Shown in pieces: positions 33,569 to 45,295 of a stretch of 64,000 bases of DNA. Location of the stretch: the NCBI GenBank assembly GCA_027924585.1, contig BSBM01000386.1:3868001-3932000 (forward strand). Reading direction: 5' to 3'. The notes beneath the pieces were generated by a model. It did not search any database. It worked only from the letters and a program-made list of their open reading frames with translations, and was not told the DNA's origin. The first letter of the stretch is position 1, and each line of letters starts with the position of its first letter. Both the position numbers and the translations under genes were made by a program. This DNA is from Larix kaempferi. Its lineage: Eukaryota > Streptophyta > Pinopsida > Pinales > Pinaceae.

Positions 33569-34467
33569 TGTGCACAGCTGGTTCTCACTTGGCTCACAAG
33601 CAACACTTGCTCATAACAACTGCAACCAATTGATTTAATTTCCACCTGTGAAATTCATCATTACAATTCTCATTAGGCCAAGCATAACACAAACATAAAA
33701 AAAAAATCAGTCAATGGTTTTTTTTTTCCCAATTGACATGGAGGTCCCATGCTCTATTCATGAGACTTTCACACTTTCCATGCTTTTCCAGCATACACAT
33801 GAATTCTTTCATGTTCATCCATTCACATTAAATTAACTACTTCAGCATTCACAATTCACCTTAATCAAATAAACACACTTTTACTTTCATTCATGCATGC
33901 ATTCAACAATTTTCTGTGTTTATAATGCATCAATAAAAAGGAAAGAGAGAGCAGTAAGAGTTTCTTCTCTTAGTCGTGTTCCATTCTGGAACCCACACCA
34001 CCACGGTGGTTTTCATGCTCCTAGTCTCTTTCACCTCAACGTGAATGCTTGACCTTCCCTTCTTGGCTATGACACTTAATGTCTATGGTCTATTTCAGAC
34101 CTCTCAACCATGGAGTCCTTCCACATGGTTTATCTACAACTCTTGGCTGCTATGACTCACACAGTCCCACTAGCCCCATCTTTCCATTACTGCTCATGCT
34201 GAGCTCTTTAGGACGGTTACATGTCCACATGCATCCTTAAGATGCTTTCATAGTCATTGCTTCCAGCAATACCTACACTCAAACATTGAATTAATTCACA
34301 TGTTTAGTTTATTTTCATAGGAAATCATAACCAAATCATATACACATGTATATTCATAAGCAAGAATTACAAGATAACCAAATACTTATCTGCACTAGAT
34401 GTCTTCACTTTATTCCATAGGGTCCTTCTTTGCTTTACAAGCCTTAGAATCGCCTATGGATTTGGGT

Positions 34468-34745
34468 GTTTGGCCAGCGCGCAGGCTGCCCCTCAACATC
34501 AAATAGTCTTGTATGTTTGTCCAGCACGCAGGCTGCTCCACAACATCAATAATCTTGCATGTTTGGCCAGCACGCAGGCTGCTCCAAATCACCAATAATC
34601 TTGCATGTTTGGCCAGCACGCAGGCTGCTCCAAATCATCAATAATCTTGCATGTTTGGCCAGCACGCAGGCTGCTCCAAATCATCAATAATCTTTGCATG
34701 TTTGGCCAGCACGCAGGCTGCTCCAAATCATAAATAATCTTGCCC
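34468..34745. repeat. 46-bp tandem repeat, six copies
   Basis: Units beginning gtttggccagcacgcaggct recur at about 34468, 34515, 34561, 34607, 34653 and 34700 with period 46-47. Each is followed by gctccaaatcatcaataatc. A seventh copy is at about 35000 with its own duplicated left flank (ataagccttgggatc versus acaagccttagaatc), so a larger segment of about 540-bp period was also duplicated. Confidence 0.88.
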
Positions 34746-37700
34746 AACCAGCCACTCTCTGGATTTACCAAGCAACTTTTAGTTCTTTTAGGGTCCTTGC
34801 TTCCTGCATTGACCAAAGTTTCCAACAAAGAAACAATAATGCATCAGCTCACTGTTACAAGCTTTATACTTGAAACCTTCATTATTTCAAATAAGAAATA
34901 AATGAAATTGAATACTTATCTGTATTGTGCATTTCCTCTCTGGTCCACAGGGTCCTACTTTTACTTTATAAGCCTTGGGATCCTCCTGCGGACTAGGATG
35001 TTTGGCCAGCACGCAGGCTGCTCCAAATCATCAAATAATTAACACCTTACCAGTACACCTTCACGCCGACTGGAAGGAAACTTCACTACGACCGTTTCTA
35101 GGTCAAGGCTCTACTATGGAGCCATAGGCATATAATAACCCTTTCATCAATACTTCACAACCCTTCATCGAAACCTCCACAACCTCCACAACATCCTTTT
35201 ATTTATATTAACCCTTCCACCACAACCCCTCACAACATCCTTTTATTTTGATTCTTTAGTGTGTAACATCAATTACAATCTGTTTAGGCTGTCAACACAA
35301 GATGGATAAGCAAGTTCATTAGTATTGCTACTCTAAACTGTAAACATATTTCATAACATTCACTATCCAACCTTGAAACACCAGGAATGCGTCCATTCCC
35401 TTAAGGCGTAGTCAATATTGGCATCCCTAACATAACTCAGCACCAGAAAGGCGTGCACTCCTTACTGATGTGAACTATGAAGGTCCTAATCATACTTCAA
35501 GCAGTCTGCCATAATGGAAATAAAATCAAAACATGCTCTGCATATTAACTCTAGTAATTAGACATGCATGTATGTATATATATATATATATATATATCAA
35601 TCAGGGTTTATGGAACATTATCCATTTTGCAGATGTTATTTCTCTTCTTTAATGAGGAATGGGGGCTCCTTCTCTGAGTTGACAGTCCCTCGGTTTGCCA
35701 TCCCAATTCCTTTTGATGTTACATGCCTCTCACATGTCTTACTGACATAATCTTCACCATCTCACTCATATTGTTTACCAATCATGTAGTGCAGATGAGA
35801 CATTAATAATGTCTTATGGCGTTTCACCTGAAACCCATTTTCAAATCATGGAATCCCTTCCCATGAAGTTTGGCTTCTGCAGGACCTCTCTCTCTTGGTC
35901 TTACTGCAATGTGTCTCCCTAGCACACTTATTAAACAGCCAAACAATCATCAACATTTAACAATACCATTCAAATCTGATTGTTTCATAACCAATCCATG
36001 GCACTAATAATTAAATTCAGTATGAATTTGCAACTCTGTCTACTACAGAAATTGGTTTTCTTATCCATGAGGCTATCCTCATATTGTTTGGCTCCTGTAA
36101 GTGACACCACTCTTCCCGTTAGGGTCTTTTTCCCCGCTGCCATACATGAGCATCTACTTACATCATGTCCTCCTGACACATTTTCATGTAAGCCAAACAG
36201 TCATTAGCAATTATTAACAAATTTTCAAATCTGAAACATTTACAAATCTGAGATTTACAACTGCTCTTACTAACATAACTTAGAGCTCTCAATCATGAGA
36301 TTCCTTCTCATAAGCTCTAGATCAAATTTTCAATCAGCCAAACACTTCATAAGTCTCTATGCATATATTGTTTCATTGCTGCAACAGTTACTGAAACATT
36401 TTCAGAATTATAACATTCCATAATTCAAATTTTCAGCTGTTAATATATCAATATCACCAAAATCATTTACTTCACGTAAATCATTATCATACTAAAATTG
36501 CAAGGTACAGTCACATCATTTATACAATTAACTTAAAGCTTTTAAATGCTCATTAATTCATAGCCATATCATTTATACAACTCTATCATTCCAACAGAGC
36601 ACTCTGGAAGTACGTCAATCATAACTACCTTCATGCAATTTCTTCCCCTGCATTCATAGCAGCTCATGCAATGATCTCAGAATTATCATTAGTTCATCAT
36701 CTAATCTATTGCTCAATTATAATGAGACATATACATATATCACAATCATGCATGCGCACAATACATCTCCTCAGGTGTAGGTACCCACATGCATGCATAT
36801 TCACAACATTTACTCAAGTTTTTCATATGCATTCACTCAATGCTTAACTACAAGATTTATAAAATCTCTTAATGCACATACACTCAATGCCACCTTGCAT
36901 TGTTTCATGAGTACTATGAATTCAAGCATATTATGATCGGAACATGACTATCTCATATAACTTGCGTTACCATAATCAGGACCACCAGTCCTCACTTGCT
37001 TTGGTTATTAAGCACATAACCAACATACACCTGGCATGATATAAATTCATATGAATGCATTGATATTTCTAAATAGTCATAGGGTGTAAGGATCATTTCC
37101 TTCACTTACCCACACCTCACCAAGCTTGGTAGGTTAACAGTCCCAATCGGTATTCAATATCACATGCAAACTAACTCAACATAGCTCAAACATAGTTGAA
37201 GAGATCTTACCAAATCCTCTTTCAACATTCATGCAATTTGGCACCAATAATCATTACCTGCATGGTTACCATAAACATCGCCTGATGTTACCTGATCAGT
37301 TAGCCTCTTACCAAGGCTGCTTGGTCCTTTTGCCAACTTTATGATCATAGATTTGTTGCACCATCCTTTCTGCATAAGGTTGTTGGTTCATGCAACATCC
37401 TCAGCACATTTAGCCATGCTCTTTGTTATCTTTGGTCCTACAACCAATACCAACATCAATAGTGATTATCAACCACAATATTCTCCATTAGTGGTTCATT
37501 GCATATGCAGACTTCATTATTCTACCAATATGCAATATCCAATTTATGCACAAGCATTTCCATATGCACTATGCAATGTTTGTTAAGATGCCATCTAGTG
37601 CATATACATCTATGTAATCCCTTACATTTTTAACATTTTTATGCCATATGACAATTTCATAATTATAAGTATGATAACAAACATGGGTTTAAAGAATTCT

Positions 37701-38209
37701 TCCATTTTCGATCCCTCACTGTAACATGGAATTCCTCTTCCATATCATGCAATTGTAGAAATTGCCCACATTGACAACAAAACTTGTTTGTTAAAAACAG
37801 CCGCTGGCACTCTTCTGCACTATATATCTGTGATATATGTAGACCTCATTCAAAATCTGGTCATGCATCACTGTTCCCTGCTGGACAAGCTTTGCAATGC
37901 CTATCCCCGTGCTCCATTCCGACATCGGGTGTGGAAACAGCGTTGTTTCAAAAATGACAACTCTTACCAATAATTCTGCACATTTTACACAGTTGCATTT
38001 GGTCCAGAATGCCAACTTCAGCCACCTGTGGAAGAAAATCTATGAAGAATCACAAAAACTTTTATATCGGGCGAAGTTATTCCATATAACAAGGAACACT
38101 CGGCACTTCATGGATCTCAATTTCGATGCACCATTCATCTTTTATAAAATTCTGGGTTTAATTACTTCTTAGTTTTCACATTTTTAACTCCCTTTGCATC
38201 CTATGCTCC

Positions 38210-38812
38210 ACCTGTGCGCCACCTGCGCATAACCTGCGCGCAATCCGCGCACTATCCGCGCGCAACCTGCACGCCATCTGCGCGTAACCTGTATGCCATC
38301 TGCGCGCAATCCGCGTGCAATCTGTGCGCGACCCGCATGCAATCCGCGCGCAATCTGCGCGCAACTGTGCGCGATCCGTGCGTAATCTGTGCGCGATCCG
38401 CGCGCAATCCGCGCACAATCTGTGCGCGATCCGCGCGCAATCCACGCGCAACCCGCACGCAATCTGCGCGCAATCTGTGCGTGATCCGCGCACAATCCGC
38501 GCACAATCTGTGCGCGATCCGCGCGCAATCTGTGCGCGACCCGCACGCAATCCGCGCGCAATCTGTGCGCGACCCGCACGCAATCTGCGTGCAATTTGTG
38601 CGCAATCCGCGCGCAATCTGCACACCATCTGTGCGCGATCCGCACGCAACCCACACGCAATCTGCGCGCGATCCGCGCGCAACCCGCGCACAATCTGTGC
38701 GCGATCCGCATGCAACCCGCACGCAATCTGCGCGCAATCCGCGCGCAATCTATGCGCGACCCGTATGCAATCCGTGCGTAATCTGCACACGATCTGCGTG
38801 CTTGCGGGGGTC
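38210..38812. repeat. 11-bp CpG-rich minisatellite, about 55 units
   Basis: The sequence splits cleanly into 11-mers with consensus gcgcaatcygy (for example gcgcaatccgc, gcgcgatccgc, gcacaatctgt). Most unit variants differ by C-to-T or G-to-A at CpG positions. Because 11 is not a multiple of 3 and the unit contains no stop triplet, long open frames with an 11-residue period appear on both strands (up to 212 codons on the minus strand). They are a by-product of the repeat. GC content jumps sharply against the AT-rich element D interior. Confidence 0.92.
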
Positions 38813-39849
38813 ATATCTCCCTCGTCCCTTAACCAAATAAGGCAAATTTGGTACCGTTGGAAAGCTCTTGGAGAGCTCTATGCAATGGTGTGATCCTCTG
38901 CTACATCTGAGAAATCTGATCCTACCATTTTTTCAAATCAAAATTACGCCCCCAACTTCCCAATTCCACATCAAAACCATTCTGTCTCTTGCCTGCAACT
39001 GCAACTTTTCACAATAGTTAGAAAATTTTCTGGAATGTGCTATTTCATCCCCTTATAGAGGTGAAATACTACATAAAAACTTGCATAAAAAAAACAGTAA
39101 GAGAATGACAAGAACTTGCATCTCTAATAAGGGATTTTCTTTTCATTTCACATTCAACAATCCAACCAATGGATTCACAATTAATCTCCAAGCAGCCAAC
39201 AAGCATGGGTAAGGAGACTCATGAGCATAAGGGCGTAATTTGCAGGCTTTCCTCACTTCTGAAAACCATCAATTGGCCACACAATGTGGGTTCATTGTAA
39301 TTAACAATCATCATTAAGACATGGGGCTGTAACAACTGATTATTCATGCTTTTAAACAAACAGAACTCATTTCCAGCCATGCTCAACATTCAAGTTCATG
39401 CATTCAAAGCATCATGGACATTCAAGGAACATGGATTCATCATTAATCAAGGTCTCAAGCACACGATGCATCATCTCCTATGCACAGCAATTAACAACAA
39501 CAACAACAAAACAATATAAGATGGCAGAGGTTTCCCCTCCTTTCTCTCCTCCATGGAGGCAAACAGACAAATACAAACTGAATGCTACAGCATTGGGGAC
39601 AAATTAGAGCAAGCATTCATCCTGAAAATGAATTTTCTCGCTCCTTCCTCTATTTCATAGAATGCAATCAATGCAAGCAGCTTGCAAAAATCCCCAAACA
39701 GTCATGGAAATGATTTCCCATTCCAACAAATAGAAGCCATGCAATCTTGAGGTTTCTTTAATGCATTTTAGTTCCAAATACAAAATGCATGTACACACAA
39801 TGATTTATATCTCTGTGAAGGGCCCAACATCCGTAGTGTTGAACCTAGA

Positions 39850-39861
39850 GCTTTGATACCA
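39850..39861 (-). other. Primer binding site of element D
   Basis: The minus strand reads tggtatcaaagc three bases inside the right LTR. It is a one-base variant of the initiator Met tRNA primer site. Confidence 0.82.
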
Positions 39862-39864
39862 CTC

Positions 39865-41502
39865 TGTAACTTCCCCTTCCATCAACAAATGCAGGGAAGG
39901 AAAACATTAACAACACAACGGGCTTTTGGCAGACTTAGCCCCAACATCCTTGCTTTCTCAATATTTTATAACAATTAAACATTTCTGTGTGCAGCTTCAA
40001 CTCAATAAAACACAGCGGAATAAACATACTAGCAAGCACACAAACAATAATGCCTAACATATATATATATATGACAGCCAAGGATGATTTAGCATATAAA
40101 GACTCAATCTCGTTCCAATGCCATGCATAGATTCCAAATTAAGATAATTAATTCATTTCGTTAAACATGGACAATTTAACATATTGCAGAACACAAAATG
40201 CAAATAATTTATAATACATAGAACACTTATCTTGAAGATGAAGCTGTCCAAACAACTGGCTATGTGAGAGCAACGTTCCACCCAACCATAGATCTCTGTC
40301 CAGCCTATATTCTTTCAGCTGAGAGATCACCCCCGAGCTGGGCTGTGTATCCACTAAGGAGAACTAGCTGGGCTCACTCACAGCCATGGTTTCGGTCATC
40401 AGCTATGCTAAGCCAACACACCGTTGGGTTTATCAAGCATACAGATGACAAATGAGGAGAATGCTAAGCCAGTGAGCTCAACCACAAAGCTACAGGCATC
40501 TCAAATGATCTCAGCAGTCATGGCACCCACAATACCTACCGCACCCGACACAAGGAAGATCCCCTTCTCTGCTGCACAGTCCCTCAGGCGTCCCTTCCCT
40601 CCAGTTCTCTTCAGGGTGGGCATAGAAAGGTCCAGCTGCTAATTCCTTGAGATTCTAGCCTTCACTGGGTTTATCAAGCAAACCAAACCTCTGCTCAGTC
40701 ATTCACACTTGGATTTCTTACAGTTCTGTTATCCAATAACTCAATCCCGTCACTTCATTTCTGGGCTGTAAAAACTGGGTTTTCCAATGGATTTCGGGAT
40801 AGCTAATGCTCCCAAATTCGCCCCAAGGTTCATACCAATGGATCCCCCATTGGATTTCACTGTCCGATGTCAAATCTGGGCGTTTTTGGCTCTTCAAAAC
40901 GCGGGTTCTTTCAAAGTCGCGATTTCTGGTTTTTTTCTCTCTGCTGGCAATTCGTTTTTGGGTGCAAAATGGTGCTGGTACCTTCCACCATGGAATGGGG
41001 ATGAGGAAGAAGCAACCTCCCATGAGTTTGAGTGACTTGTGGTACAAGAAAACAGAGCCCATACTCTGCCATACGAATTTCTGGGCTGCCCATGCTCCAT
41101 TGAAGCCATGGAATGAAATCCTCAACCACTTCCTTACAACAGAATTAAATGTCATCAAGGAAAGTCAAATGGGTTCTCAAGGTGACATATGGCAGCCTAT
41201 GGTTCAATCCCTCAACCCCCTCACCACTCCCTAGTGGATACACATGGCCCCTTCTCATTCGTTGCTCCCATAGCCAGTTTTGGTATTTTATTGCATGATG
41301 TTTATTTACATCCTTTTTACAATTTCCATGGCTTAAGAGCACATGGGCATCAAAATATCAATGCTTTCCCTTTAAATCAAAATTCAGGCTTTCACTAGCG
41401 GGGCCTTGGCCTTGAGCTCCACGCTAGGAAAACATACATCACATGTACACATTACTTACATTAAATGCTAATGTATCCTAAGGGTCAAAATGGGGTATTA
41501 CA
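39865..41502 (-). repeat. 5' LTR of element D (right, 1638 bp)
   Basis: It is nearly identical to 31576-33215. Differences seen are tgtaact/tgtaacg, a 2-bp shorter (ta) run, tttcag/ttttag, acagatg/acggatg, gagaatg/gaggatg, gtcgcg/gtcacg and ggaatg/ggactg. Confidence 0.92.
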
Positions 41503-41507
41503 AGAAT

Positions 41508-42239
41508 GGTAAGGACAATATGGTGGAAGCTGCTCCCTCTTGCACAATTGATGACCCAGTTTCTCTTACACCTTTTTCTCTTCTTGTTCCAAATTGGTTA
41601 CAATATGTTCAATAAGGCTCTCTCTTCTATGAACTCCATGCTTCTTCATCAACAGGGCACTCTAGGTTCTGCAAAATGTATGACTGGGCACAATGTTACT
41701 TCTTTTGGCAGGGACTAAAAATGACAATTCACCAGATGGTGGCTGACGATGATACTTTCCAAGTCAACAAGGGTGAAACGACACTCCTTTCGGGATTGCT
41801 CAAACCCTTGCCCAGCCCTACACAGCTTTGGCCAACTATTTCTATGGATTTCCTAGCAGCACTCTGGTGGTACAATACCACATCTCAAAGGACACCATAT
41901 GAAGCAATCTATGGAAAAACACCGCCAGTTCTTCTTCCATACACCCTTAGCAGCTCTCCAGTTCAGGAAATTGACTCGGTTCTTCGAAACCGCGATCAGA
42001 TTCTTCTCATTCTGCAGGACAATATTCACATGGCCAGAATTCGCCTGAAACAACAAGCCGATCAGCACCGTTCTGAGCGCATTTTCCACGTAGCTGACAG
42101 GGTTCTTCTTCATCTACAGCCTTCCAAGCAATCCTCCTTAACACTCCAAAGGCGTCAGTGGCCTGAAATGCAACTCGAGGATGCTACCGGGGAACCACTC
42201 CTTCAGATTTTGCAGCAATTTCTCCAACCAAAGCTTTGA
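41508..42239 (+). pseudogene. Element C RNase H end and collapsed integrase
   Basis: It resumes RNase H at NGKDNMVEAA, passes a stop near 41613, and then shows the integrase zinc region without its cysteines (FWQGLKMTIHQMVADDDTFQ) and the first catalytic block, PTISMDF. It jumps directly to the C-terminal part (WYNTTSQRTPYEAIYGKTPP, then QQADQHRSERIFHVADRVLL). The integrase core between the first Asp and the tail is deleted. The stop at 42237 is 30 bp before the 3' LTR. No chromodomain is seen. Confidence 0.82.
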
Positions 42240-42254
42240 GGACAAAGCTTTTTC

Positions 42255-42650
42255 TAAGGGAGAGGGGATTTTAGGAACCTATGTCAACCCTTCTCTTTAC
42301 TATGTTAGTATATTGTTGGACGCATATGCTTTGTAAGTCGTCCCGTAGTATTTGTTGATCTGTAGTTTATATTAGCCCATAGTATTGACCCATAGTATTG
42401 GACGCATATGCTTTGTAAGTTGTCCCGTAGTATTATATGTCCCATTGTTTTGAGTCATAGTATTGGGCATAGACTTAGTATATAAGTGTGTGTTGAGGTC
42501 ATTGAAGGCACCGTGAAGTTAATTGTATTGAGCTTGCTCAAAGGAGGTTGCCCCCTCGAAGTGGCCCGTGATCAATATAAAAGCGATTCTGTTATATTAT
42601 TTCTGATATCTCGTGTATTTGCATTAATTAATTATTGCAGGTACATCACA
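42255..42650 (+). repeat. Polypurine tract and 3' LTR of element C
   Basis: The purine tract aagggagagggga (about 42256-42268) precedes the LTR at 42269, whose first bases TG have become TT. It otherwise matches the 5' LTR with 10 substitutions in total and ends GTACATCACA. Confidence 0.9.
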
Positions 42651-45290
42651 ATCAGAGAAATTTTGAGCCCATGTGTGGTACTGGCTATACTAGCGCCAAA
42701 GAAAGGAGGAAAATGGGGGATGTGTATAGACTCCAGAGATATTAATAAGATCACGATCAAGTAGAAATTTCAATTTCCAAGGATGGAGGACTTGATGGAT
42801 TGTTTGAGTGGGGCAAGATATTTGACCAAGATCGACCTGAAGAGTGGATATCACCAGATCAGGGTCAGAGAAGGTGATGAATGGAATACAACTTTCAAGA
42901 TGAAGGAAGGACTATATGAGTGGTAATTCATGCCCTTCATATTGACTAATGCACCTAGTACATTCATGAGGTTTATGAACAAGGTATTGAAGCAATTCTT
43001 GGGAAAGTTTGTCGTAGTATATCTCAACGACATATTGATATTCAGTCGAACCAAAGCTGAACATTTGGAACACAATCGACAAGTGTTGCGGAAGATGAAG
43101 GAGGAGAATATGATGGTGAACCTGCATAAATTATTCTTCATCAAGGAAGAACTGGTGTACGTAGGATTCATACTCTCGAGTAAAGGATTAGTAATTGACC
43201 CAGAAAAGGTAAAGTCTATATTGGACTGGCCAGAGCCGACGAGCATGACAGGAGTGCGAAGTTTTCATGGACTTGCTAGTTTCTACAGGAATTTCATAAG
43301 AGGATTCAGTCGGATATGTGCACTGTTGATGGACTGCATGAAGAAAGGGGAGTTCAAGCAGACAAAAGATGCCCAGAAATACTTCGACAAGTTGAAGCAG
43401 AAGGTGATAGAGATCCCTGTGTTAGCTCTCTCGGATTTCAACAGATTTTTCCAAGTTGACTGTGATGCAAGTGGAATGGAAATTGGTGCAGTGTTAAGCC
43501 AAGAGGGCTGACCAATTGCATTCTTCATAAAAAATTTGGATGAAGAAAAGAGGAAGTATTCGCTCTACGACCAAGAGTTCTATGCTATCGTGCAAACATT
43601 GAAGAAATGAAGGCATTATTTGCTTCCCAAGGAGATTGTATTATATACAAACCACCAAGCCTTGAGGTTCTTGAACACTCAGTCGAAGTTGAATCAGCAA
43701 CACATGAAATGGGTTGAATTCTTGCAAGGATATACCTTCATGTTGTGACATAAGTCAGGAAAGTCGAACAAGGTTGTCGACGCATTGATTCGAAGAGTTG
43801 CATTAATGAACACGACAACAGTTCAAGAGATGGGAATAGAGTTGGTAAAGACGGAGTATGAGACTGCCGAGGATTTTTCAAATGCATGGAAGGATAGTCG
43901 CAAACCATAGAGTGTCGACATAACTCCATACTTGGATTGTTTTATCCAAGAAGAGTACATGTTCAAGGGACAATAGTTATGTATTCCCAGGGGATCCGTA
44001 AGAGAGAACCTAAACCGAGAGATGCATAGTGGCGGATTAGCAAGTCATTTTGGCAACGACAAAACCAAGGCGTTGGTCGAGGAAAAGTACTATTAGCTAG
44101 GGATGGAAATAGATGTCGGTAAGTGGGTATGATAGTTTCAAATTTTCAAGTTAATGAAGGGGCAAAGTCAGAAAACGGGGCTATATGCACCATTTCTAGT
44201 GCCAAATGTCCCATGGGAGCACCTAAGCATGGATTTTGTGCTGGGATTACTGAAGTCACAACAAGGTAGTGACTCAATATTTGTCGTAATCAATAGATTT
44301 TAAAAAATGTAACACTTTATTCTGTGTTGGAAGACAAGTGATGCCACAAGTATTTTTGTACTATTCTTCAAGGATATAGTCAAATTACATGGGTTTCCTA
44401 AGAGTATAACGTCAGACATAGATACCAAGTTTATGGGTCATTTCTAGAGAGCCCTGTGGAAGAATCTAGCCATGAAGTTGCAGTTTAGCTCGGCATACCA
44501 CCCGCAGACTGATGGACAGAACAAGGTAGTTAACAGAATTTTGGGAAACCTTCTGATATGTTTGACAGCCGACAGACCCAAACAATGGGAGAATGTGTTG
44601 GCACAAGCCAAATTCACATACAAAAATTATGTGAGTCGGTCGACGGGTATGAGTTTGTTCCAGATTGTTCAAGGTCGAATCCCACATGATGTGGTGGATT
44701 TGGTTGAGATACCAACAGAGACAAGAAAGAGTGCAGATGCAGAGACATTTGCAGAGCATATGAAAGAGGTACATGAAGATCTACGTAAGTGAATTGAAAA
44801 GAGAAATGCGACATACACGTTGAGATCCGATAGGAAGCAGAGGCTACAATCGTTCAATGAGGGAGACTTAGTATATGGACACATAAGAAAAGAGAGGTTC
44901 TCAATAGGAACATACAACAAAATGAAGCTGAAGAAGATTGGAACAATTAAGGTTCTGAAGAAGATTTCAGACAATGCTTATGTATTGGAGCTACCGAAGG
45001 AATTGAACATTTCTCCTACGTTCAAAGTATTAGATCTATACAAGTATGAAGAAGGTTCCACGAGAAGCGGCGTAGAAGTGTCGAACATCGACTGGATAGG
45101 ATAGATTCTAGGTCGACAAAAGGAAGATATTATCGAAGTCTTGGATGAACATGAAGTTGGACGCACAAGGAGTTCGTGGAAGAAAAAATACTTAGTTTGA
45201 TGGAGGAACGATGAGCTGAAGGAGGCGACATGGATATCAATAGAAGAATATAGAGGAATGATGGAGCAGACAATTTATTTTTCACCTGGG
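42651..45290 (+). pseudogene. Element A RT, RNase H, integrase and chromodomain
   Basis: The frame begins [20 protein letters not shown] and then gives the RT core: [24 protein letters not shown] and VVVYLNDILIFSR. In the last, the YxDD active site has Asn for the first Asp (codon 43026-43028). RNase H starts near FQVDCDASGMEIGAVLSQEG. Integrase has MDFVLGL and SDIDTKF, but AYHPQTDGQNKVVNR has Lys (44523-44525) where the catalytic Glu is expected. The C-terminus, DIIEVLDEHEVGRTRSSWKK then WRNDELKEATW, is a chromodomain (about 45117-45240), which places the element among chromoviruses. More than ten in-frame stops are spread along it. The frame ends just before the purine tract ctggggaga and the 3' LTR. 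Confidence 0.88.
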
Positions 45291-45295
45291 GAGAT

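Larger units (their letters stand above)
33230..39849 (-). other. Non-coding interior of element D
   Basis: This 6.6-kb internal domain has no retroviral-type coding motif. It contains the 46-bp repeat cluster (34468-34745), a second copy of its flank near 34930-35045, a (ta)n run at 35575-35598, and the 11-bp minisatellite (38210-38812). Everything else is AT-rich unique sequence. Confidence 0.75.
31576..41502 (-). mobile_element. Element D: large non-autonomous LTR element (LARD type), very young
   Basis: LTRs of 1640 and 1638 bp lie at 31576-33215 and 39865-41502. Target duplications agaat lie at 31571-31575 and 41503-41507. Orientation is minus: the primer site is at the right (39850-39861) and the polypurine tract at the left (33216-33229). 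The 6.6-kb interior has no gag, protease, RT, RNase H or integrase on either strand. By eye I count six substitutions and one 2-bp (ta) indel between the LTRs, so it is the youngest insertion here. Removing it restores ITYKNGKDNM of element C. Confidence 0.9.
28524..42650 (+). mobile_element. Gypsy element C with perfect target duplication (atcag)
   Basis: LTRs of 382 bp lie at 28524-28905 and 42269-42650. Target duplications atcag lie at 28519-28523 and 42651-42655. I count 10 substitutions between the two LTRs. The interior has gag-protease (29824-31392), an RNase H piece, then integrase fragments (41508-42239). The whole RT domain and most of the integrase core are deleted. It is further split at 31576-41502 by element D. 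Confidence 0.9.

Noticed and set aside
34468-34745. Regular repeats that could be mistaken for a CRISPR array
   Set aside because: Units are contiguous 46-bp tandem copies without unique spacers, inside a plant retroelement. No cas gene.
38176-38840. Long open frames (up to 212 codons) on both strands across the minisatellite
   Set aside because: They follow from an 11-bp unit without stop triplets. Frames on both strands are equally open and the residue pattern just mirrors the repeat.
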